A stretch of 64,000 nt of DNA from Micromonospora sp. WMMD980. GTDB taxonomy: Bacteria > Actinomycetota > Actinomycetes > Mycobacteriales > Micromonosporaceae. The stretch covers positions 1,736,001 through 1,800,000 of the forward strand of contig NZ_JARUBE010000003.1 in assembly GCF_029626035.1 (NCBI RefSeq), given 5' to 3'. Below, piece after piece: positions 1 to 7,268 of this stretch. Each line of letters starts with the position of its first letter. The stretch's first letter is position 1. The notes beneath the pieces are model-generated. The model worked only from the letters and a program-made list of their open reading frames with translations, was not told the DNA's origin and made no database searches. The position numbers and the translations under genes are program-made.

Positions 1-1036
1 GTACAAGGGTTTCCCGCCCGGCTGGGAGGAGCAGGAGATCCTGCACACCTTCCTCACCTCGATGATGTTCATCAACCCGCCGGACCACACCCGGATGCGC
101 GCGGTCTTCGCCAGCACGTTCACCCCCCGGCGGCTCGGCGCGCTGGAGCCGGTGGTGGTGCGGATCGTGGAGGAGCGCCTGGACGCGATCGCCGAGGCGG
201 GCGCGGACGGCACCGAGGTGGACTTCGTCGCCGACTTCGCGTACCCGGTTCCGGCGCTGGTGATGGCCGAGTTCATCGGCCTGCCGGCGGCGGACCTGGC
301 CTGGTACCGGCAGCGCGTCGACTGGATCGACGAGTACATGGACGTCGCCGGCAAGACGCCGGAGCGGCTGGCCCGGGCCAACCAGGCCGCCGAGGAGCTG
401 CGGGTCTACTACCGGGACCTGATCGCCCACCGCCGTCGCGCACCGGGGGAGGACCTGATCAGCGGCCTGGTCGAGGTGCTCGACGCCGGCGGCGTCGACC
501 TGACCGAGGACGAGCTGATCAGCAACCTGATCGTGCTGTTCAACGCCAGCTTCGTCACCACCGTCTACATGTTCAGCAACGGCCTGCCGCTGCTGCTCGC
601 CCACCCGGAGGTGACCGCCGCGCTACCGGGCGACGACACGCTCGCCCGGGGCTGCGTGGACGAGGTGCTGCGGATGGAGAGCCCGGTGCACTTCCTGGCC
701 CGCTCCGCGCCGGCCGACATCGAGTTGGACGGCGTGCCGGTGTCCCGCGACGACAACGTGCTGCTCCTGATCGCCGCGGCCAACCGCGACCCGGCCCGGT
801 TCCCCGACCCGGACCGCTTCGACCCGCGCCGGGACGGACCGCCGTCGCTGGCCTTCGGCGTCGGGCTGCACTTCTGCCTCGGCTCGGCGGTGTCGAAGCT
901 GGAGGGCCGGCTCGCGCTGCCCCGCCTCTTCGCCCGCTTCCCCCGGCTCGCGGTGACCCAGCCGTACACCTACAGCGGGAGTCTCTTCCTGCGCGGCGTC
1001 GACAAGCTCTTCGTCACCACCGGGGAGGCCGGATGA
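1..1036 (+). CDS. cytochrome P450, 5' end outside the window
   Basis: The reading frame is open from base 2, so the N-terminus lies before the window. The C-helix sequence PPDHTRMR, the K-helix ExxR in DEVLRMESP, and the heme loop FGVGLHFCLG with the Cys ligand mark a soluble bacterial class I P450. The I-helix reads NASFVTT where AGxET is usual: the acid of the acid-alcohol pair is Val, although the Thr is kept. P450s of this type hydroxylate or cross-link amino acids or peptides in secondary metabolism. The stop overlaps the next gene's ATG (ATGA), so it belongs to the operon of the hydrolase, Hmo-like and HpgT-like genes. The substrate cannot be told from sequence. Confidence 0.93.
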   Translation, partial: YKGFPPGWEEQEILHTFLTSMMFINPPDHTRMRAVFASTFTPRRLGALEPVVVRIVEERLDAIAEAGADGTEVDFVADFAYPVPALVMAEFIGLPAADLAWYRQRVDWIDEYMDVAGKTPERLARANQAAEELRVYYRDLIAHRRRAPGEDLISGLVEVLDAGGVDLTEDELISNLIVLFNASFVTTVYMFSNGLPLLLAHPEVTAALPGDDTLARGCVDEVLRMESPVHFLARSAPADIELDGVPVSRDDNVLLLIAAANRDPARFPDPDRFDPRRDGPPSLAFGVGLHFCLGSAVSKLEGRLALPRLFARFPRLAVTQPYTYSGSLFLRGVDKLFVTTGEAG

Positions 1037-2202
1037 CGCTCGATCCGCAGGTGGTCGCGTGGCGGGCCGCGCGCGCGGCCGCCGGCGTCGCGCCGCTCTA
1101 CACCCAGACCCTCGCCGAGGCCCGCGCCGCCGACCTCGCCGCGATCCGCGCCGGCGCCGGCGCGGTCGAGCCGGTGGCCGAGGTACGCGACACGACGGTG
1201 CCCGGCCCGGCCGGGCCGCTGCCGGTGCGGGTCCACCGACCGGCCGGCGACGGCCCGCTGCCCACGCTCGTCTACTTCTTCGGTGGTGGCTGGACTCTCG
1301 GCAGCGTGGACACCGCCGACGGGATCTGCCGCCGGCTGGTCAACCTGGCCGGCTGCCAGACCGTGACGGTCGGCTACCGGCTCGCCCCGGAGCACCCGTT
1401 CCCGGCCGCGGTGGAGGACTGCCATGCCGCGTTGCGCCACCTGGCCGCGCGGGCCGACGACTTCCGGGTCGACCCGGGCCGTCTCGCGGTGGGCGGGGAC
1501 AGCGCCGGTGGCAACCTGGCCGCCGCGGTGACGCTGCTGGCCCGCGCCGACGGCGGCCCCGCGCTCGCCGCCCAGGTGCTGGTCTATCCGAACACCGACC
1601 AGCGTCCCGGCCGCCGTCCCGCCGAGGACGAGGACCCGCTGCTGTTCAACCGGCACTCGGTCGGGTGGTACCGCGGCCACTACCTGGCCGACCTGGGCGA
1701 CGCGGCCCACCCGCTCGCCTCGCCGCTGTTCGCCGAGGACCTCTCCGGCCTGCCGCCCGCGCTCGTGGTCACCGCCGGGCACGACCCGCTGCGCGACGAG
1801 GGCCGCCGCTACGCCGAGCGGCTGCGCGAGGCGGGCGTGCCCACCGAGACGGCCGACTACCCGGGCATGGTGCACGGCTTCTTCGCCATGCCCGGCGTGT
1901 TCGATGCCGGCCGTGACGCGCAGCGGCGGGCCGCGACGTTCCTGCGCCAGCGCTTCGGCCTCGACCCGACGCCGGATGAGGAGCCGGCGGATTCCGCGTC
2001 GGGGGGCCCGACGTCGGCGGGTGGGCAGCCGGCGGATCCGGCGTCGGGCGGTCCGACGTGGCCGGGCGGGTCGCCGGCGGATTCGGCGTCGGGCGGTCCG
2101 ACATCGGCGGACGGGCAGCCGGCGGATCCCGCGTACGGCGCTCCGACCCTGGCGGGCGGGTCGCCGGCCGCGAACGCGACGGGCGCCCAGGCGCATGGCT
2201 GA
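1033..2202 (+). CDS. alpha/beta hydrolase (HSL-like esterase/lipase fold)
   Basis: 389 aa. The core (about residues 1-315) is an alpha/beta hydrolase-3 domain with the nucleophile elbow GDSAGGN, a late Asp in AGHDPLRDE and the catalytic His in MVHGFF. The usual HGGG oxyanion motif is changed to FFGGGW, so the His is replaced by Phe. After the core comes a low-complexity tail of about 74 residues made of a 15-residue repeat rich in Pro, Ala, Ser and Gly, which is unusual for the family. The ATG overlaps the P450 stop and the 3' end overlaps the next start by 8 nt, so the genes are translationally coupled. A role as an esterase or thioesterase in the peptide cluster is inferred. Confidence 0.88.
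   Translation: MTLDPQVVAWRAARAAAGVAPLYTQTLAEARAADLAAIRAGAGAVEPVAEVRDTTVPGPAGPLPVRVHRPAGDGPLPTLVYFFGGGWTLGSVDTADGICRRLVNLAGCQTVTVGYRLAPEHPFPAAVEDCHAALRHLAARADDFRVDPGRLAVGGDSAGGNLAAAVTLLARADGGPALAAQVLVYPNTDQRPGRRPAEDEDPLLFNRHSVGWYRGHYLADLGDAAHPLASPLFAEDLSGLPPALVVTAGHDPLRDEGRRYAERLREAGVPTETADYPGMVHGFFAMPGVFDAGRDAQRRAATFLRQRFGLDPTPDEEPADSASGGPTSAGGQPADPASGGPTWPGGSPADSASGGPTSADGQPADPAYGAPTLAGGSPAANATGAQAHG
1984..2178 (+). repeat. 45-bp tandem repeat in the hydrolase tail
   Basis: Four copies of a 45-bp unit (starts 1984, 2029, 2074, 2119) plus a partial fifth encode PAD-x-ASGGPT-type 15-residue units. The copies differ at only a few positions, which suggests recent slippage amplification inside the gene's 3' end. 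Confidence 0.85.
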
Positions 2203-3316
2203 GCGGACCGGCGGGACGCCGGCCCCGGCGACCGGCCCGGCGCCGGCCTGCCTGGACGACTTCGCGGCGCTGGCCCGGGCGGTGCTCCCGGCCGACGTGT
2301 GGGACTACGTCGACGGCGGCAGCGGCACCGAGACCGCGTTGGCCGCCAACCGGGCCGCGCTGGACCGGGTGGCGGTGCTGCCCCGGATGCTGGCCGGCGT
2401 GGAGGAGCCGTCCACCGGGACGGTGCTGCCGGGTGGCCCGGCCGCGCTGCCGGTGGCGGTCGCGCCGATGGCGTACCAGCGGTTGCTGCACCCCGACGGC
2501 GAGCCGGCGCTCGCGGCGGCGGCCGGCGCGGCGGGCGTGCCCTACATCGCCAGCACGCTGTCCAGCACGCCGATCGAGGAGATCGCGGCGGCCGGCGGGA
2601 CGGTCTGGTTCCAGCTCTACTGGTTGCGGGACCGGGCGCTGGTGGCCGAGCTGCTGGATCGGGCGCTGGGCGCCGGCTGCGCGGCGGTGGTGGTCACCGT
2701 GGACGTGCCGGTGCTGGGCCGGCGGCTGCGCGACGCGCGCAACGGCTTCGCGTTGCCGCCGCACGTCACCGCCGCCAACCTGCCCGGGGGCCGGGACGAC
2801 CTGGCACACCAGGGCACACCCGGCGTCTCGGCGGTCGCGGCGCACACCGGCGCGGTCTTCGCGCCGGCGCTGAGCTGGGCGGATCTGGCCTGGCTGCGCG
2901 AGCGTACCCCGGTGCCCGTGCTGGTGAAGGGCATCCTGGACGCGCGCGACGCGGTCCGCGCCGCGGACGCCGGCGTGGACGCGGTGGTGGTGTCCAACCA
3001 CGGCGGCCGGCAGCTCGACGCCGCACCGGCCAGTGTCAGCGTGCTGCCGGAGGTGGTCGACGCGGTGGGTCAGCGGTGCGGGGTGCTGCTGGACAGCGGC
3101 GTGCGGGGCGGCGTCGACGTGCTGCGCGCGCTCGCGCTCGGCGCGGCCGGCGTGCTGGTCGGCCGGCCGTTGCTCTGGGCGCTCGCGGCCGGCGGCCGGG
3201 CCGGCGCGGAGGCCGCCCTGGCGCTGCTCGCCGCCGAGCTGCGCGACGCGCTCATCCTCAGCGGCTGCGCCGACCCGGCGGATGCCCGGCGGCTGCGCAC
3301 CCGGATCGGAGGCTGA
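2195..3316 (+). CDS. FMN-dependent alpha-hydroxy-acid oxidase, hydroxymandelate-oxidase-like
   Basis: 373 aa, starting at an ATG that overlaps the hydrolase stop. The TIM-barrel family hallmarks are present: WDYVDGGSG near the N-terminus, the FMN-site PMAYQ, FQLYW, the active-site SNHGGRQLD with the catalytic His and Arg, and LLDSGVRGGVDVLRAL followed by VGRPLLW for the flavin phosphate. Members oxidise L-2-hydroxy acids such as glycolate, lactate or mandelate to 2-oxo acids. Lying immediately before an HpgT-like aminotransferase, the most likely reaction is 4-hydroxymandelate to 4-hydroxybenzoylformate in 4-hydroxyphenylglycine formation. No HmaS dioxygenase is visible; it would have to lie upstream of the window. 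Confidence 0.9.
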   Translation: MAERTGGTPAPATGPAPACLDDFAALARAVLPADVWDYVDGGSGTETALAANRAALDRVAVLPRMLAGVEEPSTGTVLPGGPAALPVAVAPMAYQRLLHPDGEPALAAAAGAAGVPYIASTLSSTPIEEIAAAGGTVWFQLYWLRDRALVAELLDRALGAGCAAVVVTVDVPVLGRRLRDARNGFALPPHVTAANLPGGRDDLAHQGTPGVSAVAAHTGAVFAPALSWADLAWLRERTPVPVLVKGILDARDAVRAADAGVDAVVVSNHGGRQLDAAPASVSVLPEVVDAVGQRCGVLLDSGVRGGVDVLRALALGAAGVLVGRPLLWALAAGGRAGAEAALALLAAELRDALILSGCADPADARRLRTRIGG

Positions 3317-3317
3317 C

Positions 3318-4631
3318 GTGGAACCGGTGGACCTGACCGTCGCGGCGCTGCACGGCAGCGTCGACGATCCGGCGCTGAACTCGATGAACTTCCTCAACGA
3401 GGTGGCGCAGCACTATCCGGAGGCGGTGTCGCTGGCCGCCGGCCGGCCCTACGAGGAGTTCTTCGACTCGTCGGCGCTGCACGCGCACCTGGACCGGTTC
3501 CGCCGGCACCTCGCCGACGACCTCGGGCTCGCCCCGGCCCAGGTGGACCGGGTGCTGTTGCAGTACGGCCGGACCAAGGGGATCGTGCACCACCTGATCG
3601 CCCGTAACCTCGCCGTCGACGAGCGGATCACTGTCGATCCGGAGGCGATCGTGGTGACCGTCGGCTGTCAGGAGGCGATGTTCCTGGTGCTGCGCGCGTT
3701 GCGGGCCGACCCGACCGACGTGCTGTTCGCGGTGGCGCCGACGTACGTCGGGCTGACCGGCGCGGCCCGCCTGGTCGACCTGCCGGTGCGCCCGGTGGCC
3801 GGCGGGCCGGACGGCGTCGACCTGGCCGACCTGCGCGCCGGGGTGCGCCGGGCCCGCGCCGAGGGGTTGCGGCCGAGGGCCTGCTACGTGATGCCGGACT
3901 TCGCCAACCCGTCCGGGGTCAGCATGGACACCACCCACCGGCGGCGGCTGCTCGACCTGGCCGCCGAGGAGGACCTGCTGCTGATCGAGGACAACCCGTA
4001 CGGTCTCTTCCCGGCCGCCGGCACGGACCGCCGGCCGACGCTGAAGGCGCTGGACACCGCCCGTCGGGTGGTCTATCTCGGCTCGTTCGCCAAGACCGTG
4101 CTGCCCGGCGCGCGGGTCGGCTACGTGGTGGCCGACCAGCGGGTCGGGGGTTCGGACGGCACCGTCGGCCCGCTCGCCGACCAGCTCGCGAAGATCAAGA
4201 GCATGGTCACGGTGAACACGTCGCCGATCAGCCAGGCGGTGATCGGCGGCGCGCTGCTGGCGTACGACTGCTCGCTGCTGGCCGCGAACGTGCGGGAGCG
4301 GGCCGCGTACGCCCGCAACCTGGGCCACCTGGTCGACGGGCTCGGCCGGCGGTTCCCGGCCGGCGGTCCGGTGCGCTGGACCGTGCCGGCCGGCGGTTTC
4401 TTCGTGGTGCTGACCGTGCCGTTCCCGGTCGACGACGCCCTGCTGCACCGCTCGGCGCGGGAGTACGGCGTGCTCTGGACCCCGATGGCGCACTTCTACG
4501 ACGCCGGCACGCCGGTGAACGCGCTCCGGCTGTCGGTGAGCGCGGTCACTCCGGCGCAGATCGACCTGGGGCTGGACCGGCTCGCCGCGCTGGTCACCGA
4601 CGTCACGGCCGCGGTGGCGGCGCCGGCGTGA
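3318..4631 (+). CDS. PLP aminotransferase, 4-hydroxyphenylglycine aminotransferase-like
   Basis: 437 aa with a GTG start 5 nt after GGAGG and 1 nt after the upstream stop. It is a fold-type I aminotransferase: the cofactor pocket residues YVMPDFANPSG and IEDNPYGLF precede the Schiff-base Lys in GSFAKTVLPGARVGY. The N-terminus, with LHGS-x-DPALNSMNFLNE, resembles HpgT enzymes, which aminate 4-hydroxybenzoylformate to 4-hydroxyphenylglycine for glycopeptides, CDA and related peptides. The assignment to HpgT is from remembered family resemblance plus the Hmo-like neighbour. It is the last gene of the cluster; a different gene neighbourhood follows. Confidence 0.88.
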   Translation: MEPVDLTVAALHGSVDDPALNSMNFLNEVAQHYPEAVSLAAGRPYEEFFDSSALHAHLDRFRRHLADDLGLAPAQVDRVLLQYGRTKGIVHHLIARNLAVDERITVDPEAIVVTVGCQEAMFLVLRALRADPTDVLFAVAPTYVGLTGAARLVDLPVRPVAGGPDGVDLADLRAGVRRARAEGLRPRACYVMPDFANPSGVSMDTTHRRRLLDLAAEEDLLLIEDNPYGLFPAAGTDRRPTLKALDTARRVVYLGSFAKTVLPGARVGYVVADQRVGGSDGTVGPLADQLAKIKSMVTVNTSPISQAVIGGALLAYDCSLLAANVRERAAYARNLGHLVDGLGRRFPAGGPVRWTVPAGGFFVVLTVPFPVDDALLHRSAREYGVLWTPMAHFYDAGTPVNALRLSVSAVTPAQIDLGLDRLAALVTDVTAAVAAPA

Positions 4632-4688
4632 CGTCGCAGCGTGGCGGTCGGGACACCACCCGTGTTCCCCGGCCGCCCGTCGTCCGTT

Positions 4689-4694
4689 GATAAT
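4689..4694 (+). promoter_or_regulatory. -10 box GATAAT for a leaderless transcript
   Basis: GATAAT sits 6 nt before the ATG at 4701, which would put transcription start on or next to the start codon. No Shine-Dalgarno sequence is present. This favours ATG 4701 over the upstream GTG 4641. Confidence 0.55.
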
Positions 4695-4700
4695 GGACGG

Positions 4701-4952
4701 ATGGTTGCCTGGGAGTACGCGTTGCTGGTCCGCCGCTATCAGGGGCAGGGCCGGAATTTCCACGTCTCGTTCGTCTGGTACGGCCCGGACGGGTCCCGCA
4801 CCGACGTCACCGCGTACGGCGACACCGCTGTCGCGCACCTCAACCGGGTGGGCCGGGAGGGCTGGGAGCTGGTCACCGCCGCCGAGGACGTGAACAACGT
4901 GCAGGGCAGCACCGAGGTGCACCGCTACCACCTCAAGCGCCCGCTGCGCTGA
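4701..4952 (+). CDS. small DUF4177-like protein
   Basis: 83 aa from ATG 4701. The sequence VAWEYALLVRRY, then an alternation of beta strands, and NRVGREGWELVTAAED match the general pattern of DUF4177 proteins (conserved G-x-EGWELV). The function of that family is unknown. There is no signal peptide or membrane segment. The gene stands alone between the peptide cluster and the convergent glyA, with a strong hairpin after it. A longer reading from GTG 4641 is open, but the added 20 residues look non-coding. Confidence 0.7.
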   Translation: MVAWEYALLVRRYQGQGRNFHVSFVWYGPDGSRTDVTAYGDTAVAHLNRVGREGWELVTAAEDVNNVQGSTEVHRYHLKRPLR

Positions 4953-4957
4953 CGGTT

Positions 4958-4993
4958 CGCGCCCCTGCCGGCCACCCGGTCGGCAGGGGCGCG
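4958..4993. terminator. bidirectional hairpin between the DUF4177-like gene and glyA
   Basis: A perfect 13-bp GC-rich stem (4958-4970 with 4981-4993) encloses a 10-nt loop. It lies between two convergent stop codons and has no T-run, as is common in actinomycetes. Confidence 0.8.
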
Positions 4994-5000
4994 GACGGTC

Positions 5001-6437
5001 TCAGGCCAGGGTGACCTCGGGGTAGAGGGGGAACGGGGTGAGCAGGTCGGCGGCCTGCTTGCCGACCGACTCGGCGGTCGCCGGGTCGAGCACGTACTTC
5101 GCCTTCGACGGGGCGCCGTCCGGGCCGGTGCCCGCGCTGGTCTGGGTGAGCACGGTGTGGATCAGCTCGGCGGTGGCGTCCATCTCGGCGGCGCCGAGGC
5201 CCCGGGTGGTCAGCGCCGGCGTGCCGATCCGGATTCCGGAGGTGTACCACGCGCCGTTCGGGTCCTGCGGCACCGCGTTGCGGTTGGTGACGATGCCGGA
5301 GTCGAGCAGCGCCTGCTCGGCCTGCCGGCCGGTCAGGCCGTAGCCGGAGACGTCGATGAGCACCAGGTGGTTGTCGGTGCCGCCGGTGACCAGCGTCGCG
5401 CCCCGGCGCAGCAGCCCGTCGGCGAGCGCCTGCGCGTTGTCCACGATCCGCCGGGCGTAGTCGGCGAAGTCTGGGCGCCGGGCCTCGGCCAGCGCGACCG
5501 CCTTGGCGGCCATCACGTGCGGCAGCGGGCCGCCGAGCACCATCGGGCAGCCCCGGTCGACCTGGTCGGCCAGCTCCGGGCCGCAGAGCACCATGCCGCC
5601 GCGCGGGCCGCGCAGCGACTTGTGCGTGGTGGTGGTGACGATGTGCGCGTGCGGCACCGGGTCGAAGTCGCCGGTGAAGACCTTGCCGGCGACCAGGCCG
5701 GCGAAGTGCGCCATGTCGACCATGAAGGTGGCGCCGACCGAGTCGGCGATCTCCCGCATGATCCGGAAGTTGACCTTCCGGGGGTACGCCGAGTAGCCGG
5801 CGACCAGGATCAGCGGCGTGAACTCCCGGGCGGCCTCGGCCACCCGGTCGTAGTCGATCAGGCCGGTGGCCGGGTCGGTCCCGTAGCTGCGCTGGTCGAA
5901 CATCTTGCCGGAGATGTTGGGCCGGAAGCCGTGGGTGAGGTGACCCCCGGCGTCCAGCGACATGCCGAGCATCCGCTGGTTGCCCAGCTCCCGGCGCAGC
6001 GCGAACCAGTCGGCCTCGGTGAGGTCGTTGACCTGGCGCTTCTGGGCCTTCTTCAGCGCGGGCGACTCGACCCGGTCGGCCAGGATCGCCCAGAAGGCGA
6101 CCAGGTTGGCGTCGATGCCGGAGTGCGGCTGCACGTAGGCGTGGGCGGCCCCGAACAGCTCCTTCGCGTGCTCGGCGGCGAGCGCCTCGACGGTGTCGAC
6201 GTTCTGGCAGCCGGCGTAGAAGCGGCGCCCGACGGTGCCCTCGGCGTACTTGTCGCTGAACCAGTTGCCCATGGCCAGCAGCGTCGCGGGGGAGGCGTAG
6301 TTCTCGCTCGCGATCAACTTCAGCGACTCGCGCTGGTCGGCCAGCTCCGCGGAGATGGCGTCCGCCACCCGCGGCTCGACGGCGCGGATCACGTCCAGCG
6401 CGCTGCGGAACGCGGTGGACTCGGCGTTGTGCGACAT
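5001..6437 (-). CDS. glyA: serine hydroxymethyltransferase
   Basis: 478 aa, starting MSHNAEST after AGGAGG. The SHMT signatures are clear: [10 protein letters not shown], the dimer/substrate motif NKYAEG-like [31 protein letters not shown], and the PLP-binding Lys in [14 protein letters not shown]. It interconverts serine plus tetrahydrofolate with glycine plus methylene-tetrahydrofolate, the main source of one-carbon units. The length is close to the long actinobacterial form. A ZTP riboswitch occupies its leader, tying expression to the one-carbon/purine intermediate ZTP. A longer in-frame start (MPSAWAF...) would lie inside the riboswitch and is rejected. Confidence 0.97.
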   Translation of the reverse strand: MSHNAESTAFRSALDVIRAVEPRVADAISAELADQRESLKLIASENYASPATLLAMGNWFSDKYAEGTVGRRFYAGCQNVDTVEALAAEHAKELFGAAHAYVQPHSGIDANLVAFWAILADRVESPALKKAQKRQVNDLTEADWFALRRELGNQRMLGMSLDAGGHLTHGFRPNISGKMFDQRSYGTDPATGLIDYDRVAEAAREFTPLILVAGYSAYPRKVNFRIMREIADSVGATFMVDMAHFAGLVAGKVFTGDFDPVPHAHIVTTTTHKSLRGPRGGMVLCGPELADQVDRGCPMVLGGPLPHVMAAKAVALAEARRPDFADYARRIVDNAQALADGLLRRGATLVTGGTDNHLVLIDVSGYGLTGRQAEQALLDSGIVTNRNAVPQDPNGAWYTSGIRIGTPALTTRGLGAAEMDATAELIHTVLTQTSAGTGPDGAPSKAKYVLDPATAESVGKQAADLLTPFPLYPEVTLA

Positions 6438-6444
6438 GCGACCT

Positions 6445-6469
6445 CCTGGTGACGTGCGGAAGGCCCAGG
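6445..6469 (-). promoter_or_regulatory. possible Shine-Dalgarno-sequestering pairing for glyA
   Basis: On the minus strand CCTGG inside the riboswitch core (forward 6465-6469) is complementary to CCAGG overlapping the glyA ribosome-binding site (forward 6445-6449). Ligand binding would hold the first segment in the aptamer and free the second. This expression-platform model is my inference. Confidence 0.4.
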
Positions 6470-6545
6470 CGCTCGGCATGCGTCCTCATGACGAGGCCGC
6501 TCCCCGATGGTGCTCCATCTCCACGCGCCAGTCACGGCCCGTGCC
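6455..6545 (-). ncRNA. ZTP (pfl) riboswitch upstream of glyA
   Basis: Reading the minus strand, the three conserved blocks of the pfl motif occur in order: GTGACTGGCG (forward 6526-6535), CACCATCGGGGAGC (6499-6512) and CGCCTGGGC (about 6463-6471). The flanking GGCC segments can form P1, and GGCGC with GCGCC can form the pseudoknot. The class binds ZTP/ZMP and controls one-carbon and purine genes, and glyA is a standard target. Confidence 0.92.
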
Positions 6546-6546
6546 G

Positions 6547-6552
6547 ATCCTA
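6547..6552 (-). promoter_or_regulatory. -10 box TAGGAT of the glyA leader
   Basis: TAGGAT on the minus strand ends just before the riboswitch, placing transcription start near 6540, at the 5' edge of the aptamer. No clear -35 box was recognised. Confidence 0.5.
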
Positions 6553-6604
6553 GCGGTCCGCCCCGGGCCGGGCCTGCGGGCCCGGCCGGCCCGCGGGTAA
6601 GCAC

Positions 6605-6647
6605 GGGCCCCTTCTTAACGCCTCGCGTCGAGAAGGGGCCCCTTCTC
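6605..6647. repeat. palindromic intergenic repeat GGGCCCCTTCT
   Basis: Two related units lie head to tail between hemerythrin and glyA: GGGCCCCTTCTTAAC at 6605-6619 and the perfect 18-bp palindrome GAGAAGGGGCCCCTTCTC at 6630-6647. It may terminate the hemerythrin transcript. I recall similar palindromes scattered in Micromonospora genomes, but only this pair is visible here. Confidence 0.6.
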
Positions 6648-6656
6648 ACCTGCGCG

Positions 6657-7157
6657 TCAGGCGTTTACGGCGTCGCGGGCCTTCTTCAGCGCCTCGGGGG
6701 CGGTCGGCGTCCTCGGCGCCGACGGGCGCAGGTCGAGCATCCGCTGGCCGATCTCCTGGAGCCGGTTACGGCCGAGCGCCTCGCGCACCTTCGGGAACCA
6801 CTCCTGTTCCTCCTCCTCGACGTGGTGCAGCACGTTCTCGATCAGCACCGTCGTCTTGGCGACGAACCGCTCGTCGTCGGCGTCCATCGCGTGCAGCTCG
6901 AGGCAGAGCACGTCCGCGACGTGGTGCTCTTCGTACGACTCGAGGATGTCGTCCTCGACGTCCGGCACCAGCCTGCGGACCTCCGGGTACATCACCTCGT
7001 TCTCGAGGTAGGTGTGCACGGTCAGCGCCTCGAGGATCTGCGTGACGATCTTTCCGCGCCGGCTCGCCGGCCCGTCCTCGGCATCCTGGAAGGCCTTGAA
7101 CAGGCGGCGGATCTCCTTGTGGTCCTCCTTGAGCAGGACGATCGCGTCGGTGGACAC
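6657..7157 (-). CDS. hemerythrin HHE domain protein
   Basis: 166 aa with a GTG start 5 nt after GGAGGT. The alpha-helical protein carries the spaced His and acidic residues of the hemerythrin/HHE fold: KEDHKEIRRLF, VHTYLENEVMYPEV, YEEHHVADVL and LHHVEEEEQEWFPKV. Such domains bind a diiron centre and act in oxygen, nitric oxide or iron sensing. The last 30 residues are Pro/Ala-rich and probably disordered. It is transcribed alone, ahead of glyA and separated from it by a palindromic repeat. Confidence 0.92.
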   Translation of the reverse strand: MSTDAIVLLKEDHKEIRRLFKAFQDAEDGPASRRGKIVTQILEALTVHTYLENEVMYPEVRRLVPDVEDDILESYEEHHVADVLCLELHAMDADDERFVAKTTVLIENVLHHVEEEEQEWFPKVREALGRNRLQEIGQRMLDLRPSAPRTPTAPEALKKARDAVNA

Positions 7158-7217
7158 CGGTTACCTCCTAGGTCGGCTGACGGAGCCCCCCTACCCGGCG
7201 TCCGACCAGGACAAACA

Positions 7218-7250
7218 GACCGGGCCCGGCGATCGTCGCCGGGCCCGGTC
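7218..7250. terminator. hairpin after the subtilase gene
   Basis: A perfect 15-bp stem (7218-7232 with 7236-7250) with a TCG loop lies 19 nt past the subtilase stop. On the minus strand it is followed by a T-rich TGTTTGTCC. Confidence 0.82.
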
Positions 7251-7268
7251 CGGGTGGTGCGGGGAAGG

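Noticed and set aside
3258..4931. 557-codon open frame antisense to the aminotransferase
   Set aside because: It is the shadow of a high-GC gene: Arg/His/Val-rich, no motifs, no ribosome-binding site, and the opposite strand encodes a clear PLP enzyme.
5157..6452. 431-codon open frame on the plus strand over glyA
   Set aside because: Antisense shadow; glyA on the other strand has every SHMT motif and a riboswitch leader.
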